Shown here piece after piece: positions 12,885-25,022 of a DNA stretch of 64,000 nt; the first letter of the stretch is position 1; every line of letters starts with the position of its first letter. The stretch spans positions 212,734,308 to 212,798,307 of the forward strand of contig NC_090725.1 in the NCBI RefSeq assembly GCF_036898095.1, in the 5' to 3' direction. The notes beneath the pieces are model-generated. The model worked only from the letters and a program-made list of their open reading frames with translations. It did not search any database and was not told where the DNA came from. Position numbers and translations under genes: made by a program. Source of the DNA: Palaemon carinicauda (taxonomy: Eukaryota; Arthropoda; Malacostraca; Decapoda; Palaemonidae).

Positions 12885-12902
12885 TATATAAATATATATA
12901 TA
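12741..12902. repeat. Compound TA/TG/CA microsatellite
   Basis: Runs of TATA, GTGTGTATGTATG, ACACACAC and (TA)n follow one another. Confidence 0.95.
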
Positions 12903-13513
12903 CTGTAGCTTTTATCTTAACAATACTGTAAGAAATCCTTCTTATAGATTTTTTTATAAAATACTGTACAAAATTTCTTTTATGGATAAATAAAACAATA
13001 AAAAGTTGTTAAAGTTTTGATAATTTTCTATGACTGTAGTATTTACTACTTTACTATGCATAGCTTACTGTTTTCAGTATTTTCCGAATGATGTAGAATT
13101 ATTTCCTATAGATACAAAAAACAAAAAAGGGTTTTCAAGGTTTGATACAGTATCTAGCAATAGTTAAAAATTACAGTATAGTACTGTATATCCATAATGA
13201 CACTCCCACACGTAAACACGGCCAGTAGGCGCAAGTGTGCACTAGGCTGCTGTACGATAATCACGCTTTTTTTGCCCTGAGCGGTCATTTCACTAATGAT
13301 AATTTTTCAAAGTTAATATGATTTCTTTATGCTTATAATTCGTAATTATAGTTAAAAGTAAGGATATTAATTAAATGGTTGAGTAAAAAAAACAATCAAT
13401 ACTACTATTATTTAATTTCAAATGGCTACATAATACTGAATATTCTAATGGGTTCTTTTTATCTTCAATCGTAAATCTTACGCCTGGATAAGCAACAAAA
13501 GGAAAGGGATAGG

Positions 13514-13517
<4 letters not shown>

Positions 13518-13585
<68 letters not shown>
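13518..13585. repeat. (CT)n microsatellite
   Basis: An almost pure CT run of about 65 bases. Confidence 0.95.
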
Positions 13586-13587
<2 letters not shown>

Positions 13588-13608
13588 ATATCGTTTCCTG
13601 TATAGTTT

Positions 13609-13650
13609 TCAAATATGTTCGTCATACATTTGTACATTATTTATCCACTT

Positions 13651-13746
<96 letters not shown>

Positions 13747-14037
13747 TTCCTTTCCCTTTATAGTTTTGTGAAATTTCGTTGTCCAGTCATTCGGTAATGA
13801 GAAGTCATTTTCGCTTTCGGCATCGAAAGAAAACTTTGTTTCTTCAATATACTCATCACTGGAGGATTCAGAACTAGTGCTCTCATTATCAAACAGGTTA
13901 TCATTATCAAATTCCTCAACAAGAATATCATTTATTTCATCTAAAGAAATAACCTTCCTCTTTAGACCTTTCATTACAAAAGGAACAACAAATAACCACT
14001 TATGCATGAACGCCCGAGCGCACTGATAGGAAACCAC
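13609..14037 (-). pseudogene. Short acidic reading frame, perhaps a piggyBac-type N-terminus
   Basis: The minus-strand frame begins MVSYQCARAFMHKW, with a more likely start at MKGLKRKVISL (about 13974). It continues with an acidic, Ser-rich segment (STSSESSSDEYIEE) and then DWTTKFHKTI. After that the frame runs into the CT microsatellite, giving an Arg-Glu repeat that is not real protein. N-termini like this, acidic with a DEI.DIL-like start, occur in piggyBac transposases, but no DDD catalytic domain is present and the similarity is weak. It could equally be a fragment of a host exon. Confidence 0.3.
13654..13741. repeat. (CT)n microsatellite
   Basis: A pure CT run of about 88 bases, read through by the minus-strand frame at 13609-14037. 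Confidence 0.95.
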
Positions 14038-15396
14038 AGTTTTGTAACATCAAGCTACCTTCAGAAAAATAGTTGCCAGACATCATATAAGTTTCTATTC
14101 ACAGTCCCCATATGCTGAGTGTTGCCAAGTGGTGATCCTATACTTACTATACGAGTAAAGTAACATCACGAGACTGACGGCTTGTAAAAGGCAATTAAAG
14201 TCATGAACGGAATATACAGTTGAAGGCGGTACCGAGTAGATCGTGGTGAACGGTTTATCACGTGGGTGACGCTTAACAGGTTAAAAAAACATTTTATATA
14301 GTTCGGTATTTTCTCTATCCATCCTCTCCCAGAAAACCTTCAAATGTGAATTATCGGAATGTGTGCAGATCTTGGCAGTGCGCTAACTAGTTAGCGACTG
14401 AGAATAAAAAAAATAAAAAGCCCGATTGACGATGCTGATGAAGAGGATATCGAATACCGATTTTTCCCTAATTGATTTTTTCTACGTTCTGTCTAATCCA
14501 ATGTACAGTACATTCTTATGTAAAGGGCGAACCCCAACATTTCTTGATGCTGCTACACTTTAATTATAGATATTTTACCACCTATTTATAATCTTTATTT
14601 ATAATAACATCTTTAGTAAAAGCTCTTCAATATCACTTTCAGGAGTAAATGCGTTTATGATCGACGATGAAACGTAAAAAAAAACGTTTTTCTTTTAAGA
14701 AGGCGTTTTTTTAGGAAAAAAAAAAAAAAACACGAAACAAAATTGCTCATATTTCATATATTTTGATTTTCTAAGGATAAATAAAACAACATTAATTATA
14801 ACATTATTATTACATAGTACCTGGTAAGATATCTTTTGCCGCAAAAGTTAACCTATAGACAGATGTTAAAATTGGTTAGCGAGTTCGTTATGATCGGCGA
14901 TGGAACGTACTAAACAAAGTAATGGGTTTGGTTGTGGTGACATGTTTGGCAGTAGCATGATATAAAAGTCTTTATTTTGATGGCTTTTAATTTAAAGTTT
15001 AATGAATAAGGATTTTTTACCATAATCACAACGTAAGTATAAAAATTAATTAGTACAAATATGGAATATTATACATATAGGTGTTGGACAGTTAGGCTAG
15101 CCTAGCGACAAGTTCACACAACAGATGGGCAAACCTTAACATTTTTCATCCAAAACTAGTCTTAAAATGTTTGAACAGAAATCTTTCTCTCACATTCTCC
15201 CCCCCCCTTCTCAGACATCGGGGAACCATCACCCCCCCCCCCAATACAATTAAGAAAATAGATTTCCTACGCTTCGCGGTGCTTGACTCGCGGATTTAGA
15301 ATGCTCCTCGCAGATACAGGAAATTTAATTTTTAAAAACTATCGATCGCGTAATTGAGGAATCGCGTAATTAGAACACGTGTAATTCGGGACCCTA

Positions 15397-15399
<3 letters not shown>

Positions 15400-15480
<81 letters not shown>
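15400..15480. repeat. (TA)n microsatellite
   Basis: A long TA tract abutting the right TIR. Together with the tract ending at 12600 it is probably one microsatellite split by the transposon. Confidence 0.95.
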
Positions 15481-15486
<6 letters not shown>

Positions 15487-15506
15487 TATATACTGTATAT
15501 ATATTA

Positions 15507-15645
15507 TGATTATTACTAGCCAAGCTACAACCCTAGTTGGAAAAGCAAGATGCTATAAGCCCAAGGGCTCGAACAGAGAAAAATAGCCCAGTGAGGAAAG
15601 GAAATAAGGAAATAAATAAATGACGAGAATAAGTTAACAATATAC
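15507..15645 (-). mobile_element. 3' tail of a LINE-B family copy
   Basis: The complement of this segment matches the 3' end of LINE-B at about 52025-52164 nearly base for base, including AACTAGGGTTGTAGCTTGG and the CTCACTGGGCTATTTTTC block. Only about 140 bases remain, so it is a strongly 5'-truncated insertion, the usual outcome of target-primed reverse transcription. Confidence 0.85.
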
Positions 15646-15659
15646 GACTATTCGACTTT

Positions 15660-16560
15660 ACGACAATTCTTTCAGGGTGATGACGTCACAAGTTTATCGG
15701 AAATAGGACGAATATTTCCTTGAAAATAATCTATTTTCTTATATACTTATAAACTGATTTATCTTGGTAAATTATTATTTTCTTTTATTGTTAATATTCA
15801 GTATTTATTTTCAGTTAAAAATACATTAAGAAAAGTTTTAATATGTGTCGAGTTCATATTATATGTCTGGTGACGTCACATCACCGGCGGAAAGCTTCCG
15901 GGCAATACAGTGATTTCCCTCCGATAGGCTAACGATTAATATTAGTATTTCCATTATCGAAATATTAAATAACTATACAAAGTATTTTGAGGGTCTGTAT
16001 CGGTTGTCATGAGAACTACGTAGCGTAAATTTGACTGTACGATACTTTTTAATCTCTGATAATGGATCTATGTTTATCTAAAGAAAATATACTATTAGGG
16101 CAAATATTTTCTTGAAAATATATTTCCTTTTACATTATAAAAATAAAATACTTTTGTTTGTTAAGTTCATATTTTCTTTTCATTTCTTGCGAGAAACAAA
16201 GAAAATGAATTTACATATTTTGCAAGTCATTCTTCGTAGAGATTACTGTACGTCACTTGACTTGTGACGTCATGTATCTGGCGGAAGCGTGCTGACAAAC
16301 CGAATGATTTCCTTTCATTGTTACCGAGTAATCTTATTACAGCATTCCCATCATCGAAACACCCAGTAACGATATCAAGTGTTTTAGTGGTCTGTATCAT
16401 TAGTTATAAGATTAGTACAACTTACCATAAATTTAAGAAAAAAAAGTCTGATAACGTCATATTTCTGGCGGAAGGCGAGAGGCAAATCAAGTGATTTCCT
16501 TCCGATGCGTAACTATTCACATAATCGAAACATCAAATAATGATATATAGAATTTTTTAA
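15660..16560 (+). repeat. Diverged tandem array with TGACGTCA motifs
   Basis: Three related blocks each contain a (T)GACGTCA-like octamer followed by a GGCGGAA box and a GTGATTTCC-CCGAT box: about 15870-16020, 16261-16425 and 16448-16560 (the third has TAACGTCAT). A further octamer at 15679 and the shared sequence between it and 16090 (AATATTT-CTTGAAAATA) suggest a period near 390 bases with a partial last unit. Confidence 0.6.
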
Positions 16561-17149
16561 TAATTTTCCAAAAAAAATATGAAGATACAACTGAATTAAA
16601 AACAAAATACACAGAGAGAGAGAGAGAGAGAGAGCGTATTCCTTTTATAACTAATAATAAGGTCTTTAAACGAACATGCATAAAAGTTCCTAATGTAAAA
16701 TACAAACATGAATGCAACTCACATCAGTGTTTCCTCTCCAGGCAATTGTTGTGACCTCCGTCAATATTGATATTTTAATTTCCCTATGAGGGAAAATACA
16801 GATTGGAAATAGCTTCCTTACTTAGAGCTAGAGTCAGTGAATATCTACACTAACTCCTCCACTTGTAGAATATTAATACTGAATCGGTGATTTATAATAT
16901 CCCCGATGATCCAGGATTCATTAGGATGTTGAAGGAATACTTCACCTAAACATTTCATTCGGTCTCAACAATAGACTGTGAAAGGATACACAGAGTATGT
17001 TAGAAATACTTGTACTACTGTATCATTGTATACTGTAGTTTTCTAACTGCTGTATTTTTATACTGCAGGAATACTCGCTACTGTATTGTCATATACTGTA
17101 TTTTTACCGGTATACTACCGGGGTTAGGCTAGTGCCGCCACTGATAGGG
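16561..17149. other. No gene seen
   Basis: AT-rich DNA with a short (AG)n run at 16613-16634 and no domain or exon that I can support. Confidence 0.5.
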
Positions 17150-18711
17150 AGAGAGAAAGAATGGAAAGGAGGATTCCGTATTATAGTTTATTACAATAAT
17201 TGGAAGTGTAGGGGGCTACTGCCTTCTACAGCCTCCTTCCCAGAATGAAAGTTCTAATGGAAGGGGAGGAATGCATTTGATTCTAGCTTCCATCCAGCCA
17301 CAAATTCTGCTGCCGGTTGCAAGGTTTATGGATGGCAGTCCAAGGCAGGACTGAAGAATTCTCAACAGTATAATGGGTTTCCCACTGGCAGCCATCAGGA
17401 CCGGCTCAGCCTTTCCCCCGGAGCATTCCTTCCGTTAGGGAGCCGGTCGAGGCGGTAACCTAACCGCCGCTTGTAGGAACCCGGCCGGTAACTCAGTCAG
17501 CCCGGCAAGCGGGGATGATTGTAGAATACCGGCCAAAGGAATTTTGTGACGGCTAAGCCGACACTAAAGGACAGAAGGGGGAGGGAAAAGGGTCTTATAG
17601 TTTACAGGGGAGAAAGGTGACGGCAAGTATACCGTCCGCTTTCGGCTGTAAATCAAGGAACCATGGCTTCCTGTGTCGACGCCGTCGTGGGCGGCAGGGG
17701 AATAAGAATTCCCCTGTCGGCGACATTGTCGGTTATAAGACATGTCTTATAGTCTACAAGGGAGAAAGGTGGCGGCAATTGTGCCGCCTACTTTCGGTTG
17801 TAAACCAGGGAAGCCTAGCTTCCTTTGCCGACAACGTCATAGCCGGCAGAGGAATCACAATTTCCCTGTCGTTGACATTGTCGGGTGCAAGATAATACAC
17901 CCTAGAGGTTAAACAATGGGATTAACATTACTGTACTAACATATACCAAACAGGTTAGGCTAGCCTAACTCAAGTGGGGACCGCAGCTATGAGTGATACC
18001 ACCGAGGCCCTATCGTATACGAAAGAAACGTTATATTTGAAAGAGGAAATATTATATGTGTATATGCAATCTTCACTAGTATAATTTTGCCTAACTGGCT
18101 GAAAATTCCTTTATAGCTAAATACTGGGAACATCACACTTCTAACTAAATAGTTGCATTTATGACGTGCGACAGCGGTCTCAAAATGGCCGCCTCCGGAT
18201 ATGGCAGTGCTCCTCTTAACACACCTAAATTATGTTACTGTAATTTAATTGCAAGAAGGGAGCTGTAAATTATACTCAGAAAAGATTAAATACTCAACTT
18301 TCCATAGGCTGAAGATGCTGGAGATTGCATGGTAATATTCCAGAAAATAGTAATAACACCGAGAGAAACGTGGGAGAGCACCGTGCTTAAATGCTACGTT
18401 CAAAGGAATAATGGGCCATAGTAGTACAGGGAGGGGGTCCACCGAGTACCTTGATAACGGCTCCCCTTCGTTCGCCACTCTTCCCCCTCAAAGAGTAAAA
18501 TCTGTTCGGGGTAAGATTGCTTTGTGTCGTATCAAAAAATACGTCCCTGATATTATGCGATATCCTTAAAGATATATTAAGGATACTCGCGCCAGGAGTT
18601 AAAATTCTGGAGACCTATGGTTAATTCTCTGGGAGTATCACTGTAGCAAAATATCCCTCAGAAAGCTACCTTAAGGAACCTTCCATCAGGACGACGTGGC
18701 CGAGCCCAAAA
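17150..18711 (-). mobile_element. Inverted left end of a DIRS-B-like element
   Basis: Positions 18560-18711 match the complement of the DIRS-B left terminal repeat (40088-40260): GGATACTCGC, then AGTTAAAATTCTGG, then GGAACCTTCCATCAGGACG and GAGCCCAAAAAA at the outer edge. The segment leftward to about 17150 is GC-rich with CCGGC motifs, as is the DIRS-B leader at 41000-42300. No Gag, RT or recombinase frame follows, so it is a 5' fragment lying on the minus strand. Confidence 0.6.
17591..17905. repeat. Tandem duplication of about 158 bases
   Basis: Two diverged units, starting TCTTATAGTTTACAGGGGAG at 17593 and TCTTATAGTCTACAAGGGAG at about 17746, carry the same series of GCCGxC boxes and end with CATTGTCGG. 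They lie inside the inverted DIRS-B-like fragment. Confidence 0.75.
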
Positions 18712-20827
18712 AATGTACTGTAAACATCGAGTAGTGGTTTCATGCTCAGCCATCTTTATCTTTCTTTTTCTCTAATCTGTCAATAATTTTACTGGTAGTG
18801 GTAATATTGGTAGTCTTAACATTTAGATTAGCATACTATTCATTTTTCATTAAAAATCCATCTTGATTCAAATTATCCATTCTCCAATCTCACACCAGCT
18901 TCTCTGTCACATCGAACGTTCTAGTGGTAGCATAATTGTTCGATTACTTGGCTGCTTGTTTAACTTTTAATTTAAATCTAGTCTAGTACTGTCTTCTTTT
19001 ATGCTGGTGCCTCCATAACTGATGTGTGTATAAGTTGATACGAAATTAAACTAACTTATAATTGAAATTAGGAAAAATATTTTGGAAATGTAATGTAGAA
19101 TTATTCTTCGTAAGAGTTTAGAATGATTGTAAATTATATTGTTGCTGGCATTTGTTTGTTATTGTTGACTAAATGCAAACAAAATGGTTTTCCTGTTTTT
19201 TAATGTGTGTATGAATTTTTAGGGAAAGGTAAGTAAAATATTTGTACAGTAATAACATATTTACTTAAAGGTCTTAGTATCATTAGTTTTCACTTGGATA
19301 TGTTAATGCGTTCGTTTGTTCTTAATGACCACGATAACGATAAAGCGTAAACGAATGGTTTTTGATGTGTTTAGCAAAATCTTTATATAAAATCACCTTC
19401 ATTTAATTAATTTTGAAGCTAAGGAAAAAGTAAGTAAAACAACAATAGCACTACCAAATTCATTACATGAATATTTGGTAAGATATTTTGTTCTGTAAAA
19501 TCTAACCTATACATGGATGTGTAAATGTGTTCATTTATTTATTATGATTGACGAAGAAACGAACAAAACGGGTTTCCATTTTAGGAAGCGTGTTTAGGAA
19601 AAAGATGGTATAAAATCGCCTTTATTTTGTCCATTTTGGATTTCAAATGATGCAGCTAAAGCCAGCCTGTACACTGATGGTTTTTTTTATTCACCAGTCG
19701 GCTTATACAACAGATATGACCTAAATTCACTAAAATTTGCCTTAAATTTTTGTCGGTTTTTACGCATAAATACACACTGTAATTTTAAGCTTTTTCAAGT
19801 TATTATAGCTTTAAATCTTAAGGGTTTATTAATTCGTAAGAACAATTTCATAATGGAAAAAATACAATATAGTACTGTACATAGAAAGTATTGAAAATGG
19901 GTAGTAGAAAAGTATGACATGGTAAGTTGCCATTTGCCTTGGCCCTAATGGAATGGTTCCCATTATGCCGATTGAAATCATGCGATTTTCCAGTTTTACA
20001 AGTGTGGATCGCCCGAATTGTGTAAGCCAGAATGATATACCGAAAATATATATAAGAAATAATCAAAGGGAGGAATTGTGTGCCCAAATGTAACACTGCC
20101 AGTCACATAAATATTCTGTGAACCTTTGTGCAGAAAATGGCAATGTCTTCCAAGTTAGCCTACTTCGAAATTCCTGTGTTTGCGGTTGACTGGTGTCACC
20201 GGTTCTGGAATGCTTCTTTGACCTCTCCCATAGGGTTGCAGCGACGACACCAGAACTTGTCTGTAGTGGTTCAAGGAATAATTGTCTTGAGGTGTCTTTA
20301 ACCCAGGACAGTAGAAGGTCTAAATGTATAGTTGACGCATCTTGCGTTGCCATATCAAGTTGACATGGGGCTTCATGAGTTATTTAGGGGGTTAATCGAT
20401 TATGTTAAAGTAGCAGTGGGGGGGGAGGCCTCTTAATCCAGGACACCAATTTTTTAACAGATGTTTCACGTTTCACAGTGGGGTCTGTTCCCTAATACAA
20501 ACACCCCCCCCCCCCCAAAAAAAAAAAAAAAACTTAGAGGTCTGATATTAATTTGCAATTGCATTCGTCTCCTCAGTAATAATTTTTACAAAAGTGTGGT
20601 ACATACTGTTTTGGAAAATAAGTTTTATAACAAATTATGATTTTTCATTACCAATGAAATTAATGTAAAGGAGGACTACATACTCTAGTAAAAAATTATG
20701 CAAAGTATACATACTGTAATGCATGTATTTCTTCTGATAGATTTTTGAAGATAATACAGTTTATTTTATTTACCAATCATTACCTTATTAAGCCATGTTA
20801 ATGAAAGCATTTTGCTTGTAGTTTCAG
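18712..20827. other. No gene seen; possible intron
   Basis: AT-rich DNA lying upstream of the PH-protein exons, so it may be intron of that gene. I looked for an RhoGEF or other upstream exon and found none I could support. A C/A homopolymer pair lies near 20503-20531 on the plus strand. Confidence 0.4.
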
Positions 20828-20936
20828 TGAGACGACAGATACTTTCAAGCCGAAGTCACTTGAATGTCGCTGTGTCCTTCCTCTTCGTCACTGCTCTGTC
20901 ATATCGGTCTTTGGTAGTGATCGGGGTCTCTTCAGG
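20828..20936 (+). CDS. PH-protein exon (antepenultimate)
   Basis: The acceptor is TTGTAGTTTCAG; the first base completes a split codon from an exon not found. It encodes PH strands ending GSDRGLFR and closes in phase 0 at AGG/GTTAGT. Confidence 0.6.
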
Positions 20937-21490
20937 GTTAGTGTGAGACATTTGCTAAATTGTCAATTTAATGTGTACCATGATATTCAAAATTGACATT
21001 TTATGGAAGAATTATGATTATTTTCAAATGAGATCATGGCTCCAAATATTCCATATATACAATATATTTAAAAGTTCACATATCCTATAATTTGGTCAGC
21101 TACTGAATATGATATACTGTATTGAATGTAAAATTAAATAATAAAGCTTCTTATAGTCAGAATAAGGTTGAACTTTATTAAGTGTTCATTGAAGAAATAA
21201 ATGTGTGTACGTTTTATATTTACCCTGATACTGAATTTTATTCTAGATAAATTTTTCTATAAAATTTTCAGTTGAAATGCAAGTCAGAAGATATGCTGCT
21301 GTTCTGCTCAGACCATGGAAATAGCACTGACTGGGTTCGAGACATAAAGGAAGCAGTCAGTGTAGCTATTCAGCGAAGAAAAACACTAAGAAAGGACTCT
21401 AGTGCCCGTAAACCTATGAGGAAAACTGCTATTAGGAAAATGGCTATTAAAGAAAATACAGAATTAACTGCCTTGAAGGTAAGTTGGTTC

Positions 21491-21569
<79 letters not shown>

Positions 21570-23939
21570 ATCGACCACCAGTAAAGAGGGATTTGAAGGA
21601 CTTGGAAAAATTATTACCATGGGAATTTTCTGTAGCTTTGAAAATGCTTAACCACTATGACAACTTTCCATCTACATATTCCCTACTATACTAACATTTG
21701 TGCTATGTTTTGAGTATATGAGAGACATTTCTTTATATATATCTCATCAAGTAGCACATTTGCAAATTTTTCTTCACTGTTTAGTATTGCAAAATTTTCT
21801 CTCAAAATGACCTCATGGGAAATTTCAGTACACACAGACTTTGCACCAGATACATTAAAGCTTCCTTAGATAATCAGGATGAGGGAGAATTTAACTGTCA
21901 CATAGGAGTATGTATAGTGATGGGCTTGACAAATACACACTACATCCCCAAATAAAAGAATCACAGCTGCATGTTATTTTTTCTTTACAAAATATGTTTA
22001 ACTGCTGGGCAAAGAACTATAACGCTCCTCTCTTTGAACACTTGTCATTTTCTGATTCAGTTTCCTATAACCCCTTGATAACTTTGATACACTAGGTCAG
22101 TATCACTGACACCTTATTCAGGGTTACAATTCAAGTGACTCATTGAATTTTCTATTTTTGACCACCAACCACATTTGTTTTCTGATCCTAAAAGCCATTT
22201 GAATTTGTTGGAATATAAAGCAGTATTTTTTACTTTAGGAAAATATACACATCCATCATTTGAAACAAACAACCAATCCTTAGAAAGGTTACTAATAAAA
22301 TTATCAATAAATTCATTGAATCTGTTTATATAGTCATGTTTCATCTACTGTATGTTTAAAACTTTAATTCATCCTGTTCAAGTATCTTGTTTGTTCAGTG
22401 GATTCCTACAATCTGGTGGTGCTTTCTTTGAAATATGCTTTGGTTGTTTAGGAAAGATGGTTGGGTATGCAATATGCATCCGTCGCCAGAGTTGCCATCC
22501 CTCTCTTGGCCGTAATTACATTTCCATCGGGACGTGTAATGTTGTCTTTAGTAATGATGAAACGTTCTTCAATATGCTTGGCCCAGACTACTATATTAGG
22601 GTTGGAATGAAATCTTCCCTATTGGTGGCTTCAATTCATTGCTGCCGTCGTTGTACATCCTTTGGGAAGTGGAACACACACCTCTGGTGAACAGGAATAA
22701 TAATTAATCTTGCATCATGGCACGCAGCAGAACCATGGTATCGGCAAAAATACAGCAAATTTCCTTCAAAAGTAAATTTTTGAGAAAACATTTCTCATCC
22801 AAACAACTTCAAAAATGCTTTTAACCTTTGAAACAAACAAATTATGTGGAATTGTCATGAAGATTTGTTGCATATCCCATTTGCCTTTAAATTGGTAAAA
22901 TCGCTGTCATAATATGAGATAGAATGCAGTGATAAATAAATTAAAAATTTTTGCCACATATCCTTACATTGTAAAATTACTACCTTTACGTTCTGTTGCT
23001 TTTTTTTTTAGTAGAGATTAGTAGTGACATTATATTATAAGTGAAGTTATGCAACACGTTTAATTTTTGGTATTTACCAAAGATATTCAAACATACCAAA
23101 GTGGTATTACCATGATCCGTATGTAAAAAGGCTAGTAATGCGACAATAAACCAACATTATTCTTATTTCCACTGTAATTACAGTAAGTAAACTATATTAA
23201 ACTCTTACCTTCTGTGAAATCCCGTTTTGAAAGACACAACATAAATCATGTACGAGACGAACGCTTGGACAACAGCAGACTGAGTGAGTGATGGTTTGTT
23301 TGGATCAACCACCTCAAGTCATTTCATCACAGTCGCACATGACTGGAATGGCCAGGCCTTCTATGTCGAGATGGCAATGTCTATACCCCACCTCATCTTT
23401 CCAGAGTGAACAAATGGTTTTGCGTCTTTGCTAAGATTATATTTATTTGGAGAATGAATAGCTCATGGATATCTGAAGGTTTCATTGAATTTATATGTTT
23501 TGTGTTAGAAATAATGTTTAGATTCCTTATTTTTTTTTTATTTTAATACTGTGTGGCTTTCTAGTCTGTTAAAACCTTAAATTGAAGGCAATAGCCTTTT
23601 ATATTTTTTACACAAAAAGAAAGTCTCTTTTTAACAGTATTTTTATAATTATTTTGGGTAAATTAAGGTTAGTCTTTGTTTTACTTACAGGCCACTAAAC
23701 TTGATGGAAATGAATCTGCAAAAGTGTTGCAAGTTGATGAACTGTTCTCATCACCTAAACACTCAGCAACACCTGAGGAAAGGCCTTGGTCTCCCTGTTC
23801 TATTATGACTCGTGTTTATCAAATACAGGAGTGCCTTACCCCTCCAAAATCTTGGCGATCAAGAAAAAGACAGAATACATCCTCCAGTAGCAGTGATGAT
23901 GATTTGGCAAGAAAAGTAAAAAGTCCAAAAAGGACATGA
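20828..23939 (+). CDS. PH-domain protein, last three exons of a host gene
   Basis: Three exons join in phase: 20828-20936, 21272-21478 and 23691-23939, each bounded by AG acceptors and GT donors (AGG/GTTAGT, AAG/GTAAGT). The first two form the second half of a PH domain: LECRCVLPLRHCSVISVFGS, then GLFRLKCKSEDMLLFCSD, then the C-terminal helix with the invariant Trp, DWVRDIKEAVSVAI. A basic segment (RRKTLRKDSS) follows. The last exon gives a Ser/Pro-rich tail ending SSSSSDDDLARKVKSPKRT before TGA. Such PH domains near the C-terminus occur in Dbl-family Rho exchange factors, binding phosphoinositides or assisting the DH domain, but no DH exon is in view and I do not name the gene. Upstream exons must lie leftward or outside. 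Confidence 0.65.
21272..21478 (+). CDS. PH-protein exon (penultimate)
   Basis: It is 207 bases long, exactly 69 codons in phase 0 at both ends, between AAAATTTTCAG and AAG/GTAAGT. It encodes the last PH strands and the C-terminal helix with Trp, then a Lys/Arg-rich stretch that may be a nuclear localisation or lipid-binding patch. Confidence 0.65.
21495..21565. repeat. (CT)n microsatellite at the start of an intron
   Basis: The CT run begins 16 bases after the splice donor at 21479. Confidence 0.95.
23691..23939 (+). CDS. PH-protein terminal exon
   Basis: The acceptor TTTTACTTACAG is followed in phase 0 by 82 codons and TGA. The product is a disordered tail with likely Ser/Thr-Pro phosphosites (SSPKHSATPEE, SPCS, LTPPKSW) and a basic KSPKR end. 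Possible poly(A) signals AATAAA lie at 24594 and 24695. Confidence 0.65.
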   Translation, partial: ATKLDGNESAKVLQVDELFSSPKHSATPEERPWSPCSIMTRVYQIQECLTPPKSWRSRKRQNTSSSSSDDDLARKVKSPKRT

Positions 23940-25022
23940 TAAATCTCTATTTAAACATTATTTAACTTGAGGAGGACTTGGCTTTTAGCTACATCTCACT
24001 CTGTTCATTACCCTGTGAAACTGCTGACTTATTCTAGTCTTCTTCAGAGAAAATTTATATTTTTGTTTCTTAAATATCTTATATTGTCTCATTCTTTTAC
24101 TATATTTTCTGATATACTTTTGAGATTGTACAGAGTTTGCTACATTGATGACTTTAAATTGCAAGTACATATTTTATCTGAATAGTCCTTTCTACAGGTT
24201 AGTCTTCTTAATCTGTCTATATAAAGAAATTTAATGAAATCATATAGCCCCAGAAATTTATGTTGTACATTAGTTTTAGGTTTCGGTTAAATTTAAAGGT
24301 GTAGTCAAGCTAATAATTTTTTTTTTTTCATAAAATTTTGGTTATACATTATTTTTTTCCAAATTCATTAAGGTTCAACATTCCACAGAGAAAACCTGAA
24401 TATCATTTCTAAAATCTTTGTGGTATTGCTAATTTTCATGGACATTACATACTGTAGACTTTTTGTTTGTTCACCTAGGTTCTAAAACAGATTTAGTGTT
24501 TGTGTATTAAGAATGGTTAAAACAATCAAATAATTTTGTTAATGTCTTCCATTAGTAAAATATGCATATTGTTTATAGATTTAAATAAAATACAAGTTAA
24601 ATAGGCTAAGAAATATGGAGGGGTTATTTTCTAATGTTTTATACCTTAAGAACTTTTTTAATTACGTATAATCTTAGGTCTTTTTACGAGTACAAATAAA
24701 ACAGAGGGTGACTGGTAAGAATTAATTTTAAGTTTTATATTCTTTGGTCATTGTATATATCCTCGTGTATTTAAACTTTAGTGTTCACTTTCCAAATTTA
24801 AAATCTGTGTAATTAACTCTTTGAGAAATAAAGGACCACCCAGTAAAATGAAGCCAGGTGACCATGTAGCAGCCACAGCCAGAAAGGGCAAAGATACACC
24901 AAACTATAAGGATGAAAACGAACGCTTCAGTTAATTTCCAATATATATTGTCATGAGGAGCCTTTTTATGGTATAAATGTAAGCTAAAGATGATTGACAT
25001 TTAATCATTGTTATAAAGAACA
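23940..25022 (+). other. Probable 3' UTR and downstream DNA
   Basis: AT-rich, no coding signal. Two AATAAA hexamers (24594-24599, 24695-24700) could end the PH-protein transcript. Confidence 0.4.

Larger units (their letters stand above)
12601..15399. mobile_element. TIR-bounded DNA transposon inserted in a TA microsatellite
   Basis: The two ends carry an 18-bp perfect inverted repeat, CAGTAGGGTCCCGAATTA at 12601-12618 and its complement at 15382-15399, each flanked by TA. Weaker similarity continues inward (AATTACGCGA-like blocks). Length is 2799 bp. Ends beginning CAGT with TA duplication fit the Tc1/mariner-pogo-Tigger superfamily. No transposase of that type lies inside, so it would depend on a helper. 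The interior holds TA, CA and two long CT microsatellites and an unrelated minus-strand frame at 13609-14037. Confidence 0.7.

Noticed and set aside
13371..13637. Arg-Glu repeat protein
   Set aside because: It is a translation of the CT/GA microsatellite.
22352..22690. 112-residue frame in the large intron of the PH gene
   Set aside because: No domain, no splice signals fitting the gene, and composition like chance.
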